DNA of 37,141 bases from Bacteroidales bacterium (GTDB lineage: Bacteria > Bacteroidota > Bacteroidia > Bacteroidales > P3): assembly GCA_017443265.1 (NCBI GenBank), contig JAFSOU010000033.1, forward strand, positions 1-37,141, in the 5' to 3' direction. A program made the position numbers and the translations under genes. The notes beneath the pieces were generated by a model. The model was not told the DNA's origin and did no database searches. It worked only from the letters and a program-made list of their open reading frames with translations. This document shows, piece after piece, positions 8,939 to 16,165 of the stretch (position 1 is the stretch's first letter; every line of letters starts with the position of its first letter).

Positions 8939-10477
8939 TCAATTATTTCCGAACTCCGCTCTCCGAACTATCTCGGCTATTTCCAAAAGCGGGTCTATTA
9001 TCTCGCGGGTGTTGTTCAGTCGTGGCACCTTGCTTTGTCCTCCGAGGCGGTTGCGTTGTTTTTGCCATTCGAAGAAAGTGCCTTGCGGTGCCACGGTGAG
9101 CATCAGTGGCCGCAGTATGAAATCCTTGTATCGTTTCGACTGGTAGTCGGTGTTCACCAGCTGCAGGTTTTTGTCGAGTGTGCTGGCAAAATGGTCGGTG
9201 TCGGCGGGTTTCCGCTCGAACTCTACAAGCCACTGGTGACCAATGGGTTTGTCGTCGGCCGAGAAGTATGGGGCGGCGGTGAATTCCCGCACCTCGCAGT
9301 CGAGTTGCATGCATGTGCTGTTCAAAGCTTGTATGGCGTTGTCCACAATCAGCTCCTCGCCGCACACGTTGATGAAATTCTTTGTCCTTCCGGTTATTTG
9401 TATTCTGTAAGGACTTAGTGAGGTGAACATCACCGTGTCGCCTATTATATAGCGCCAGAGCCCCGAGTTGGTGCTTATCACCATGGCGTAGTTTCGGCCT
9501 TTCTCCACCTGCCACAGCGGAATCAGTTTCGGGTTGGGCTTGTCCGTCTCTTCCAGCGGCATAAATTCGTAGAAAATGCCGTTGTCGAGCAGCAGCAGCA
9601 TGTCGCTGGAGTGGGCTTGGTCCTGCACACCGAAAAAGCCTTCGGAGGCGTTGTAGATATTCACGTAGCGCATATCGTTGCGGCCTATCAGCTGGTCGAA
9701 TTTTTTGCGGTAGGGTTCGAAATGCACTCCGCCGTAGAAGAAAGTCTCGAGGTTGGGCCACATCTCGGAGATGCTGTTTTTGCCGGCGTATTCGATGCTT
9801 TTCTGCAGCAGCACCGACATCCACGAGGGCACTCCCGAAAGGCTCACTATATTTTTGTTGTAAGTGGATTTGATAAGAGCGTCGAGTTTGGCCTCCCACT
9901 CGTTCATCAGCGCCACCTCTTTGCGCGGGAAACGGAATTGTTCGGCCCAAGCGGGCAGGTTGTCCATCAGTATGGCCGACACGTCGCCGCAAAAGAGTTT
10001 GGTGTCGGAGTTTTCCTGACGGCTTCCGCCGAGGGCGAGGCTGTAGCCGGTAAACAGGTGCGTGTCGGGGTACATATTGCAGTATATGGCCACCATGTCC
10101 TTGCCGCCTTTGTAGTGGCATTGTTTCAGTGCGGCCTCGGTAACAGGTATGAACTTGCTGGCCTTGCCCGTGGTCCCCGACGATTTGGCCATCCACCGCA
10201 CTTTCTCGTTCCACAGCAGGTAGTTTTCGCCTTTCATAATGCGTTGCACGTAGGGGTAGAGGTCGGCGTAGGTGTTCACCGGTACCTGTCGTGCGAAATC
10301 CTCCCACGAGTGTATGTCGTTGTAGTGATATTTTTCGCCCCATTCGGTGCCGTGGCCTCCGGCTATCAGCTCGGCGAACACCCGTTGCTGCACGCCTTCG
10401 GGGTCGTGCATATAGCGTTCCACCTTGCGGTAGCGCCGTTTCATCAGGCTGTATGCGGTTTTGTTCACTATATACAT
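8939..10477 (-). CDS. GH3 family acyl-adenylating protein
   Basis: The 512-residue protein belongs to the GH3 (auxin-responsive promoter) branch of the ANL adenylating enzymes. Plant members join acids such as auxin or jasmonate to amino acids through an acyl-AMP intermediate. Visible motifs are the nucleotide loop SSGTTGKASKF (99-109), YNASEGFFG near residue 280, and YIIGDTVMF with GRTKNFINVCGEEL further on, the hinge region of the GH3 C-terminal lobe. No transmembrane segment or signal is seen, so it is cytoplasmic. GH3 homologues are widespread in Bacteroidetes, but I know no established substrate. It lies 10 bp after the lptG-type gene and upstream of sufE in a compact run, which hints at a lipid or envelope precursor substrate (inference). 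Confidence 0.88.
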   Translation of the reverse strand: MYIVNKTAYSLMKRRYRKVERYMHDPEGVQQRVFAELIAGGHGTEWGEKYHYNDIHSWEDFARQVPVNTYADLYPYVQRIMKGENYLLWNEKVRWMAKSSGTTGKASKFIPVTEAALKQCHYKGGKDMVAIYCNMYPDTHLFTGYSLALGGSRQENSDTKLFCGDVSAILMDNLPAWAEQFRFPRKEVALMNEWEAKLDALIKSTYNKNIVSLSGVPSWMSVLLQKSIEYAGKNSISEMWPNLETFFYGGVHFEPYRKKFDQLIGRNDMRYVNIYNASEGFFGVQDQAHSSDMLLLLDNGIFYEFMPLEETDKPNPKLIPLWQVEKGRNYAMVISTNSGLWRYIIGDTVMFTSLSPYRIQITGRTKNFINVCGEELIVDNAIQALNSTCMQLDCEVREFTAAPYFSADDKPIGHQWLVEFERKPADTDHFASTLDKNLQLVNTDYQSKRYKDFILRPLMLTVAPQGTFFEWQKQRNRLGGQSKVPRLNNTREIIDPLLEIAEIVRRAEFGNN

Positions 10478-10487
10478 GGCGGTCGGG

Positions 10488-11579
10488 TTATTTGGGCGAT
10501 TTTTTTATCAAAACAAAGGCGGCTATGCCGAACACTATTATGGGCAGTAGCACGGCCATCAGCGGGCCGAGGCTGCCGTTGGTGGCGAACACCGTGGTTA
10601 CTTTCATAAATATCACGAAAAAGAAAGCTATGGCAATGCCAATGGCAAGGTGCAGCCCCATTCCGCCACGCTGCTTGCGCGACGAAACGGCCAAGCCGAT
10701 AAACGTCATTATTATGATTGCCAAAGGGTTGAGCAAACGCTGATAGTATTCTATACGGTAGCTCACCACAAGGTGCGAGCCGCGCATCTCCTCCTGTTTG
10801 ATGAAATCACGCAATTTGAAGAAGTTCATCGTCTCCACGTTCTCGTAGTTGATGTTGAACTCGTTGGGCTGTATCGGCAGAGTTATCATGGTGTCTAATG
10901 TGCGGTGCAGCGATTCTTTCAGTCCGGCCATGGTGCGGCATGTGTAGTTGAACGCCCGCCATTTGTCCTCCACCGAGTCGTAGCATATCTGGTCGGCGGA
11001 GGTTTTCTTAACCATCTCCTTGCCGTTGAAAAACTCCTCGGTGTAGCGTATGGCAAGGTTGTTGTTGTTGTCGAAACTCTCGGCGTAGATTTGGTGCCCC
11101 GGACGGTATTGTATGTGTATGTTGGTGTATTTGTTGTTGTATGCGTTTTTTATATACTTGCGCTCGAAGTCGGTTACGTAGCTGTTGTTTATCGGTATCA
11201 CAAAATTGCCCAATATCAGTATTACGAAAGCTATAAGTACAGAGCCTATTATGTACGGTTTTATGAATTGCCTGAAACTGACGCCGTTGCCCAAAATGGC
11301 TATTATCTCCGTGTGCCCCGCCATCTTGGAAGTGAAATACACCACCGAGATGAACACAAACAGCGGACTGAACAGGTTGATGAAGCTGGGGATGAAGTTG
11401 AGGTAGTACTGTACCACTATAAGATGCAGTGGCGCATGGTTTTCCAGAAAGTCGTCGAGTTTTTCCGACACGTCGAACACAATGATAATGACGATAATAA
11501 GGCTTATGGCCAGTGCAAATGTGGCCAGAAACTTGCGCAGTATGTATTTGTCTATTATCTTCAGTTTGTTTATACGCAT
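10488..11579 (-). CDS. lptG: LptF/LptG family permease (YjgP/YjgQ)
   Basis: The 363-residue inner membrane protein has the LptF/LptG layout: an N-terminal amphipathic stretch, TM1 (about 17-35), two more TM regions before residue 130, a periplasmic beta-jellyroll-like domain (about 135-270), then three TM helices at the C-terminus (about 283-357). DKYILRKFLATF at the start and the ILGNGVSFRQ coupling-helix region are typical. The family moves LPS from the inner membrane to the LptA bridge with the LptB ATPase. I cannot tell LptF from LptG with certainty; Bacteroidetes keep the two unlinked, and no partner gene is here. It heads the minus-strand run ending at tadA. Its leader carries two inverted repeats. 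Confidence 0.85.
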   Translation of the reverse strand: MRINKLKIIDKYILRKFLATFALAISLIIVIIIVFDVSEKLDDFLENHAPLHLIVVQYYLNFIPSFINLFSPLFVFISVVYFTSKMAGHTEIIAILGNGVSFRQFIKPYIIGSVLIAFVILILGNFVIPINNSYVTDFERKYIKNAYNNKYTNIHIQYRPGHQIYAESFDNNNNLAIRYTEEFFNGKEMVKKTSADQICYDSVEDKWRAFNYTCRTMAGLKESLHRTLDTMITLPIQPNEFNINYENVETMNFFKLRDFIKQEEMRGSHLVVSYRIEYYQRLLNPLAIIIMTFIGLAVSSRKQRGGMGLHLAIGIAIAFFFVIFMKVTTVFATNGSLGPLMAVLLPIIVFGIAAFVLIKKSPK

Positions 11580-11584
11580 AATGC

Positions 11585-11598
11585 AAACACTTGTGTTT
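11585..11598. repeat. Small dyad beside the lptG-type start codon
   Basis: AAACAC (11585-11590) and GTGTTT (11593-11598) form a 6-bp dyad with a 2-nt centre. On the minus strand it ends 5 nt before the start codon, so as RNA it would cover the ribosome-binding region. The 2-nt centre is too small for a full hairpin loop, so at least one pair would have to open. Confidence 0.35.
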
Positions 11599-11613
11599 CC
11601 GTTTTTTACATTT

Positions 11614-11636
11614 GTTATATTCTGACGGAATATAAC
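11614..11636. repeat. Perfect 9-bp inverted repeat in the lptG-type leader
   Basis: GTTATATTC (11614-11622) and GAATATAAC (11628-11636) form a perfect dyad around a 5-nt centre. It begins 3 nt after the minus-strand -7 box, at the predicted transcription start. There is no T run behind it, so it is not an intrinsic terminator. It could be an operator over the start site or a 5' mRNA hairpin. Confidence 0.65.
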
Positions 11637-11639
11637 CTA

Positions 11640-11647
11640 CAAAATTA
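11640..11647 (-). promoter_or_regulatory. -7 box for the lptG operon
   Basis: The minus-strand sequence TAATTTTG matches TAnnTTTG exactly, about 60 bp upstream of the lptG-type start. I see only a weak TTTC-like -33 element in the expected region, so the assignment is tentative. Confidence 0.45.
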
Positions 11648-11727
11648 CGTTTTTTTTTTCGTTTTTCCTAATGAAATGTGGCGGAATTGGCGAAAATGCC
11701 GTTGTATTGTTGTGGACTGGGCATAAA

Positions 11728-11757
11728 AAAAGAGCGGACAGTGAAATCCGCTCTTTT
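11728..11757. terminator. Intrinsic terminator of the small lipoprotein unit
   Basis: An 11-bp perfect stem (11728-11738 with 11747-11757) with an 8-nt loop is flanked by A and T runs on both sides. It lies 22 bp beyond the stop of the minus-strand lipoprotein gene and separates that unit from the lptG promoter. Confidence 0.85.
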
Positions 11758-11778
11758 TTCCAATAAGATTCGATTGTC

Positions 11779-12141
11779 TTATTTTTTCAGTTTTGCTTTG
11801 GCCTTGGTGGCTTTTTTGTCCAAGCCGGTTTCAGCTTTTACTTCAGCGTTGGCTTCGATTTTAACTTCCTCTTTTGCAGGGGTTGTTTCAGCAGCTACTT
11901 CTTTTTTAGTAGTTGTTGCGGCTTTCTTGGTTGTAGTGGTTTTTTTGTTGTTGTCAACCACGGGAGCCTGTTCTTCTTCAGCCATAAGAGCCGAGTCGAT
12001 GGTAACATCTTCAATGGGTTCTTCTTCTATAACGCTGTCAATGGAATCAACAACTGCTTCTACAGGTTGGTTGTTGTTGCAAGCTGCAGCAAGACCGAGA
12101 ACCAAAGCCGAAAGGCCTAATAATCTGAATGCTTTTTTCAT
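11779..12141 (-). CDS. Small lipoprotein with Lys/Ala/Thr-rich tail
   Basis: The 120-residue protein has a lipoprotein signal peptide (residues 1-21, lipobox LAAAC with acylated Cys21). The mature part splits in two: an acidic stretch (about 25-62) rich in Glu, Asp and Val, then a basic low-complexity stretch (about 64-120) with TTTTKK and AATTTKK runs ending KATKAKAKLKK. The tail resembles histone H1-like KAT-rich sequence in composition but sits on an exported lipoprotein. I recognise no domain and assign no function. It follows the other lipoprotein gene by 46 bp with no clear -7 box between, so the two are probably co-transcribed; a strong terminator follows. Confidence 0.75.
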   Translation of the reverse strand: MKKAFRLLGLSALVLGLAAACNNNQPVEAVVDSIDSVIEEEPIEDVTIDSALMAEEEQAPVVDNNKKTTTTKKAATTTKKEVAAETTPAKEEVKIEANAEVKAETGLDKKATKAKAKLKK

Positions 12142-12187
12142 GATTTTTAATTTATTTAAATGTTAATAGTTGCTTTTTTTGTGATTA

Positions 12188-12790
12188 TTATTTTTCACCC
12201 AAATCTTCGAGAGTGATGTTTTTGAAAACTACGTTCAGGTTTTTCATGTTGCCGGTGTGAGCCTGTTCGTTGTCAATTTCATACAGGGTGCCTTTTACGG
12301 TGCCCGAAATTACGAAGTTGGAAGAGTTGAAATCGGTAACGGCAATTGTCATGTTGTCATCGTCGCCCTGGCCTTTTTCCCAACCAAAGAAATCCCAGTC
12401 GCTACCATCTTGGAAAGCATAGGTGTTGTCAGCTTTTTCGTAGTATTGAACATACACATCGGTGCCCTGGTTGTTGCCTTTTTGTGCTTCGGTTTGGAAG
12501 TACAGCATGGGGAAAGTCAGGTAGCCTGCTTCGTCACCGCCTTCTACGTAAGGAATGTAGCCGATGCTGTCGTTGGGAGTAGCATAAATTGCGAAGAATC
12601 TCTTGTTCAATCCTTCGGTTTCAAGGTATGTAGCACCTTCTGAGTATTTGGCGGACCAAGTGTAGCTGCCAAAGGTTACTGTGATACCGTCTTCGGAGAG
12701 AGCAACTTGTTCGTCGTCTGTGCACGATGTCATGCTGAAGATGGTTGTTGCCAAAAGGGCAAGACCTAAAACTTTAAAATACTTTTTCAT
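12188..12790 (-). CDS. Hypothetical lipoprotein, 200 residues
   Basis: A lipoprotein signal peptide with lipobox MTSC (acylated Cys23) is followed by a beta-rich mature domain of about 175 residues with many Gly, Tyr and Asp residues. It reads as a compact beta-sandwich or barrel of the kind common in Bacteroidetes exported proteins, but I recognise no family and assign no function. The start follows a plausible -7 box by about 80 bp, and the leader carries an imperfect palindrome. The gene is intact, with codon use like its neighbours. Confidence 0.75.
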   Translation of the reverse strand: MKKYFKVLGLALLATTIFSMTSCTDDEQVALSEDGITVTFGSYTWSAKYSEGATYLETEGLNKRFFAIYATPNDSIGYIPYVEGGDEAGYLTFPMLYFQTEAQKGNNQGTDVYVQYYEKADNTYAFQDGSDWDFFGWEKGQGDDDNMTIAVTDFNSSNFVISGTVKGTLYEIDNEQAHTGNMKNLNVVFKNITLEDLGEK

Positions 12791-12836
12791 TTTTTTGTGT
12801 TTTTAATTTGTAAAATTGTTTATTTTCGTTTTAATT

Positions 12837-12868
12837 CTGAAAAAATACTATTGTTAGTAAATTTTCAG
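12837..12868. repeat. Imperfect 32-bp palindrome at the lipoprotein start site
   Basis: CTGAAAA pairs with TTTTCAG, and further in TACTA pairs with TAGTA, with an AA/AA internal mismatch and a TTGT centre. It starts 4 nt after the minus-strand -7 box, at the expected transcription start. It is AT-rich, so chance cannot be excluded. Confidence 0.5.
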
Positions 12869-12872
12869 CCTG

Positions 12873-12880
12873 CAAAATTA
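12873..12880 (-). promoter_or_regulatory. -7 box of the lipoprotein unit
   Basis: The minus-strand sequence TAATTTTG is an exact TAnnTTTG match, identical to the one before the lptG-type gene. It lies about 80 bp upstream of the lipoprotein start. No clear TTTG is seen at the -33 position. Confidence 0.45.
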
Positions 12881-13135
12881 CGAAAAAAAACGATACACCC
12901 CTATTTTTTTTTCTTTTTTTTTGATTGATAAACGTAGTTGTTTATAATTCAGTAATTTGTGTCGGGCGTTTTGTTTCGTTTTTTTTTGTGCCGATTGTTT
13001 TTTTTCCGTTGTTTTTGCTTTGTTCTGTTGTTTTTTTCCGTTTTTTCCGGTTCAACAAATTGCAATGCAGTGGTTTTCATTTGACAAAAGCGTCGTTGAA
13101 AGGCAAAAAAATTTTTTTATGTCGGATAAAATATG

Positions 13136-13143
13136 TATCTTTG
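13136..13143 (+). promoter_or_regulatory. -7 box of the MORN gene
   Basis: TATCTTTG matches TAnnTTTG exactly, 42 bp before the start at 13186. The -33 region is a T run with no clean TTTG. No dyad follows this box. Confidence 0.5.
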
Positions 13144-13185
13144 CAATTTGTATAATATAATGTATAAAAGATAAATACAGACGTT

Positions 13186-14205
13186 ATGAAGTTGAAAATC
13201 ATAGTTTTGATATTGTCGGTGCTGCCTCTTTTGGCTGCGGCCCAAAACCAGATTGACAAACAGGGACGCCGCCAAGGCCCGTGGACCAAGGTGGACAAGA
13301 ACAACCGCAAGATATACGAAGGCACTTTCAAGGACGATCACGAGACAGGCGTTTTCACATACTATTACCCCAACGGGGCCGTTCGTATGAAAAACACCTT
13401 CACCCCCGACGGCAAATACTGCAGCCACGAGGTGTATTCGGAAAAAGGCCACCTGCTGGCCACCGGTTTCTACAACCAGAAAAACCGCGACAGCGTCTGG
13501 AATATCTACAACGAGGACGGCGCTCTTGTTAAAATAAACCGTTACCGCATGGGTGTCAAATGGGGTACCTTCTACACCTTCTCGCCCGAAGGCGACACTC
13601 TCGAGATTTTCACTTGGAAGGACAACAAACGTCACGGCTATGCGCGCCGCGTTACCCGCGAGGGATATGTGGAGATGCATTACGTCGACGGCCTGCTCCA
13701 CGGCCCGATGGCCGAGTACGCCAACGGCAAACGCATCAAAGAGGGTCAGTTCGAAAACGCCCTGCGTGTGGGAGAATGGAAACGCTGGATTCGCGGAACC
13801 CTCTCCGTTAAAGAGAACTGGCGCGACGGTATGCTTATCGACCGCAAAGTGCTTGTGCTTGCCATCGACGTGCCAAAATTCATCTCGACTAAAGAGATAG
13901 CTTATTTCCACAAATCGGGAAATTCAAATACCACAATCATCCTGCGCGACAGCAAACAGATGTCTTCGAACGAGGATTTCGACAGTTTCTCCGACAAGAT
14001 CGGCACGGAGAATTTCGTTATCGTGGACCGCAAGAACAAGGTGGTGGCCGCCAACGACTGTGTCAAAGGCTTGTCCAAGGACTCCGAAGGCCGCACCATT
14101 CTCGAACTTACGCCACAAACACGTTTCAACATCTATGTTGACGAGAAAAAGGATGCCGACCTCATCAAAATGGTCGAATATCTGCTTCAGGAAAACAACA
14201 ACTAA
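13186..14205 (+). CDS. MORN-repeat (YwqK-like) periplasmic protein
   Basis: The 339-residue protein has a signal peptide (about 1-19, ending AAAQ) and then a run of MORN_2-type repeats to about residue 210, with motifs such as RRQGPWTK, YEGTFKDDHETGVFTYYYPNG and HGPMAEYANGKRIKEG. The last 120 residues (about 220-339) lack repeats and form a mixed alpha/beta domain I do not recognise. Homologues are often labelled 'YwqK antitoxin', but no toxin partner is present and the protein is exported, so I do not take that as its role. MORN repeats usually act in binding or scaffolding near membranes. A flippase-like gene follows by 42 bp on the same strand with no visible terminator between. Confidence 0.75.
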   Translation: MKLKIIVLILSVLPLLAAAQNQIDKQGRRQGPWTKVDKNNRKIYEGTFKDDHETGVFTYYYPNGAVRMKNTFTPDGKYCSHEVYSEKGHLLATGFYNQKNRDSVWNIYNEDGALVKINRYRMGVKWGTFYTFSPEGDTLEIFTWKDNKRHGYARRVTREGYVEMHYVDGLLHGPMAEYANGKRIKEGQFENALRVGEWKRWIRGTLSVKENWRDGMLIDRKVLVLAIDVPKFISTKEIAYFHKSGNSNTTIILRDSKQMSSNEDFDSFSDKIGTENFVIVDRKNKVVAANDCVKGLSKDSEGRTILELTPQTRFNIYVDEKKDADLIKMVEYLLQENNN

Positions 14206-14247
14206 ACCTGCGAAGCCTCTCTTAAGAAACCGACAAACCTCTTTGCC

Positions 14248-15741
14248 ATGGGCATAGTTGCGCGACAGAGCATCAAAGGGTCGATATTCAGCTACTTGGG
14301 TGCCTTTATCGGCTTTGTGAACACTCTGTTCATCGTCACCTCCATGATGGAGAACGAGGTTTACGGCCTTATCGGCGTTATAGTGGAGGCCGGCACCCTG
14401 CTGGGCAGCTTCAGCATGATGGGCATAGGCTCGGCGGGATTCAAGTTTTTCCCCTTTTTTAAGTCAAAAGACGGCACCCACAACGGATTTTTTTTCTATC
14501 TGCTGGTGATACCGCTTATCGGATTCGCCCTGTTTTTCTCGCTGGCCATTATCTTCAAATCTTCCATCATCAGCTATTTCAGTGAAAACGCCTCGCTTTT
14601 CGTCGATTATTTCTGGTGGATATTTCCGCTGGCGTTTTTCTTTGCCTACCAAACAGTGTTTGCCACCTATTCCAACGTGCTGATGCGTGTGGTGGTGCCG
14701 CGCTTTGTGCAGGAGGTGCTGGTACGGGTGCTCAATATGGCCATATTCATCCTTTACGGATTCCATTTTATAAATCTGCAATGGCTTATAGCCCTGCAGG
14801 TTATGGTTTATGGGGCGGCTATGCTGGTAAACTTGTTTTACATCTCGCGCATAGGCAAACTTACGTTGAAACACGACATAAGCTATGTGTCGCCGGAGCT
14901 GCGCGGACAGATTGCACGCTACTCGGCCTACACGTTGCTGGCGGTTATCGGCTCCACTATTATGATAAAGATAGACACCTTTATGGTGGGTGGGGTGCTG
15001 GGACTGGCCAAACTGGGCATCTACCGTGTGGCGCTTTTTATGGGCGTTATTGTTGAAATACCCTCGCGCTCGCTGTTCGCCATAGCACAGCCAATAGCCT
15101 CGGAGGCGATAAAAAACGACGACCGTGAGGCATTGTCGCGGTTGATTAAAAAGGTGTCAATCAATCTGTTGCTTATCGGAACGGCGATATTTCTGCTTAT
15201 ATACATAAACCGTTTCAACATTTTCGAAATAATGCCGAACGGCGACAAATACTCCGAAGGCCGCGATGTGATGGTTTTCATCGCCCTGGCCAATTTGGTC
15301 AACATCACTTTTATGTTCAATTTGTATGTGCTGCAACTGTCCAAGTACTATATATATTACCTGCCGTTTTTGTTGCTGCTTTCGCTGTTAGGCATTTTGG
15401 GCAACTATTTACTTCTGCCTGTTATGGATATGACAGGCGGTGCTGTGGCCAAGATAGTTACATACGTTTTTGTGGCAGTTATACTTACGTTGTTTGTGTA
15501 TTGGAAACTTAAGATACACCCTTTCACACTGCGGCATCTGTATATGGTGCTGATACTGCTTGGGGGCGTTGGTGTGGATTTTTTGTTGCCCGTCGTTCCC
15601 AACGCCATAGCCGACGGAATTTACCGCACGCTGATTATCGGCGGGGTGGGGGCGTTTGCGGTTTATCGCCTAAATATCTCGCCCGACGCCAACCGTATTG
15701 CCGACGAAATACTTGTGCGTCTGAAAGTGAAGAAGAAGTAA
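14248..15741 (+). CDS. Polysaccharide flippase-like membrane transporter (MOP superfamily)
   Basis: The 497-residue integral membrane protein has about 14 hydrophobic helices over its whole length and the N-terminal pattern of Wzx/RfbX-type flippases (RQSIKGSIFSYLGAFIGFVNTLFI, seen in short stretches from residue 5 on). A further clue is the conserved-looking GSTIMIKIDTFMVGG segment near residue 235. Such proteins flip undecaprenyl-linked sugar units for O-antigen, capsule or similar polymers. No glycosyltransferase or sugar-nucleotide gene lies nearby, so the substrate is open. It ends 7 bp from the convergent rseC gene with no terminator between. I chose the ATG at 14248; there is no better one upstream. 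Confidence 0.8.
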   Translation: MGIVARQSIKGSIFSYLGAFIGFVNTLFIVTSMMENEVYGLIGVIVEAGTLLGSFSMMGIGSAGFKFFPFFKSKDGTHNGFFFYLLVIPLIGFALFFSLAIIFKSSIISYFSENASLFVDYFWWIFPLAFFFAYQTVFATYSNVLMRVVVPRFVQEVLVRVLNMAIFILYGFHFINLQWLIALQVMVYGAAMLVNLFYISRIGKLTLKHDISYVSPELRGQIARYSAYTLLAVIGSTIMIKIDTFMVGGVLGLAKLGIYRVALFMGVIVEIPSRSLFAIAQPIASEAIKNDDREALSRLIKKVSINLLLIGTAIFLLIYINRFNIFEIMPNGDKYSEGRDVMVFIALANLVNITFMFNLYVLQLSKYYIYYLPFLLLLSLLGILGNYLLLPVMDMTGGAVAKIVTYVFVAVILTLFVYWKLKIHPFTLRHLYMVLILLGGVGVDFLLPVVPNAIADGIYRTLIIGGVGAFAVYRLNISPDANRIADEILVRLKVKKK

Positions 15742-15748
15742 TCCCTCT

Positions 15749-16165
15749 TTATTCCTTTATCCCGAAAGCAAAAGTCCTGTTCAGTTTGGAGCGGAAAAGG
15801 TACAAAACGAAATAGTACACCGCCACCAATGCTATGGCCACCAGCGACGACACAAGCTCGTTGGCACCGACCGACAGCATGACTGCGATGGCCGCAACTG
15901 CCACTAATGCAGGTGTTATGTAGGCGAAAACCACCGCCAGCAACCCTTTGCCCGACGAGGCCACCACGGTAACTTCGTCGCCAACCTGATGCTCTCTCTT
16001 GAGCGTGGAGCGTTTCACCTCGATGATTTTGTCGGTCTTGTCGGACATGGAGCAGAGCCCTTTGGCGTGGCATGCGGCGCAAGCCGACACCGATTCTATC
16101 CGTACCATTACAGTATCGTCGGTTACTTCGATAACAATTCCTTTATGTTCAGCAATATCAGCCAT
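15749..16165 (-). CDS. rseC: RseC/MucC family redox-linked membrane protein
   Basis: The 138-residue protein matches the RseC/MucC family: an N-terminal cytoplasmic domain with the cluster C29-x2-C32-x5-C38 (SACAACHAKGLC), a small beta domain, and two closely spaced TM helices (about 73-123). Members act in sigma-E envelope-stress signalling or in the SoxR-reducing Rnf/Rsx system; the Cys cluster suggests an Fe-S or redox role. In many Bacteroidetes it sits beside rnf genes. Here it is the last gene of the Bat run and starts directly at the stop of the WG-repeat gene, with no base between. Confidence 0.88.
   Translation of the reverse strand: MADIAEHKGIVIEVTDDTVMVRIESVSACAACHAKGLCSMSDKTDKIIEVKRSTLKREHQVGDEVTVVASSGKGLLAVVFAYITPALVAVAAIAVMLSVGANELVSSLVAIALVAVYYFVLYLFRSKLNRTFAFGIKE

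Larger units (their letters stand above)
12791..13185. other. Divergent intergenic region with T tracts
   Basis: This 395-bp gap separates the divergent lipoprotein and MORN genes and holds a promoter for each. Its middle (about 12905-13050) is dominated by T runs on the plus strand, broken by CCG and GTTG, with a near-repeated block of T run plus CCGTT. I see no open frame that looks like a protein and no RNA gene. Confidence 0.6.

Noticed and set aside
9611..10609. Long plus-strand open frame of 332 codons opposite the GH3 gene
   Set aside because: It is antisense to a well-supported gene, has no recognisable domain and arises from the GC-rich codon use of the real gene.
13186..14205. Toxin-antitoxin label often given to YwqK/MORN proteins
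   Set aside because: The protein has a signal peptide and no toxin-like partner gene is adjacent.
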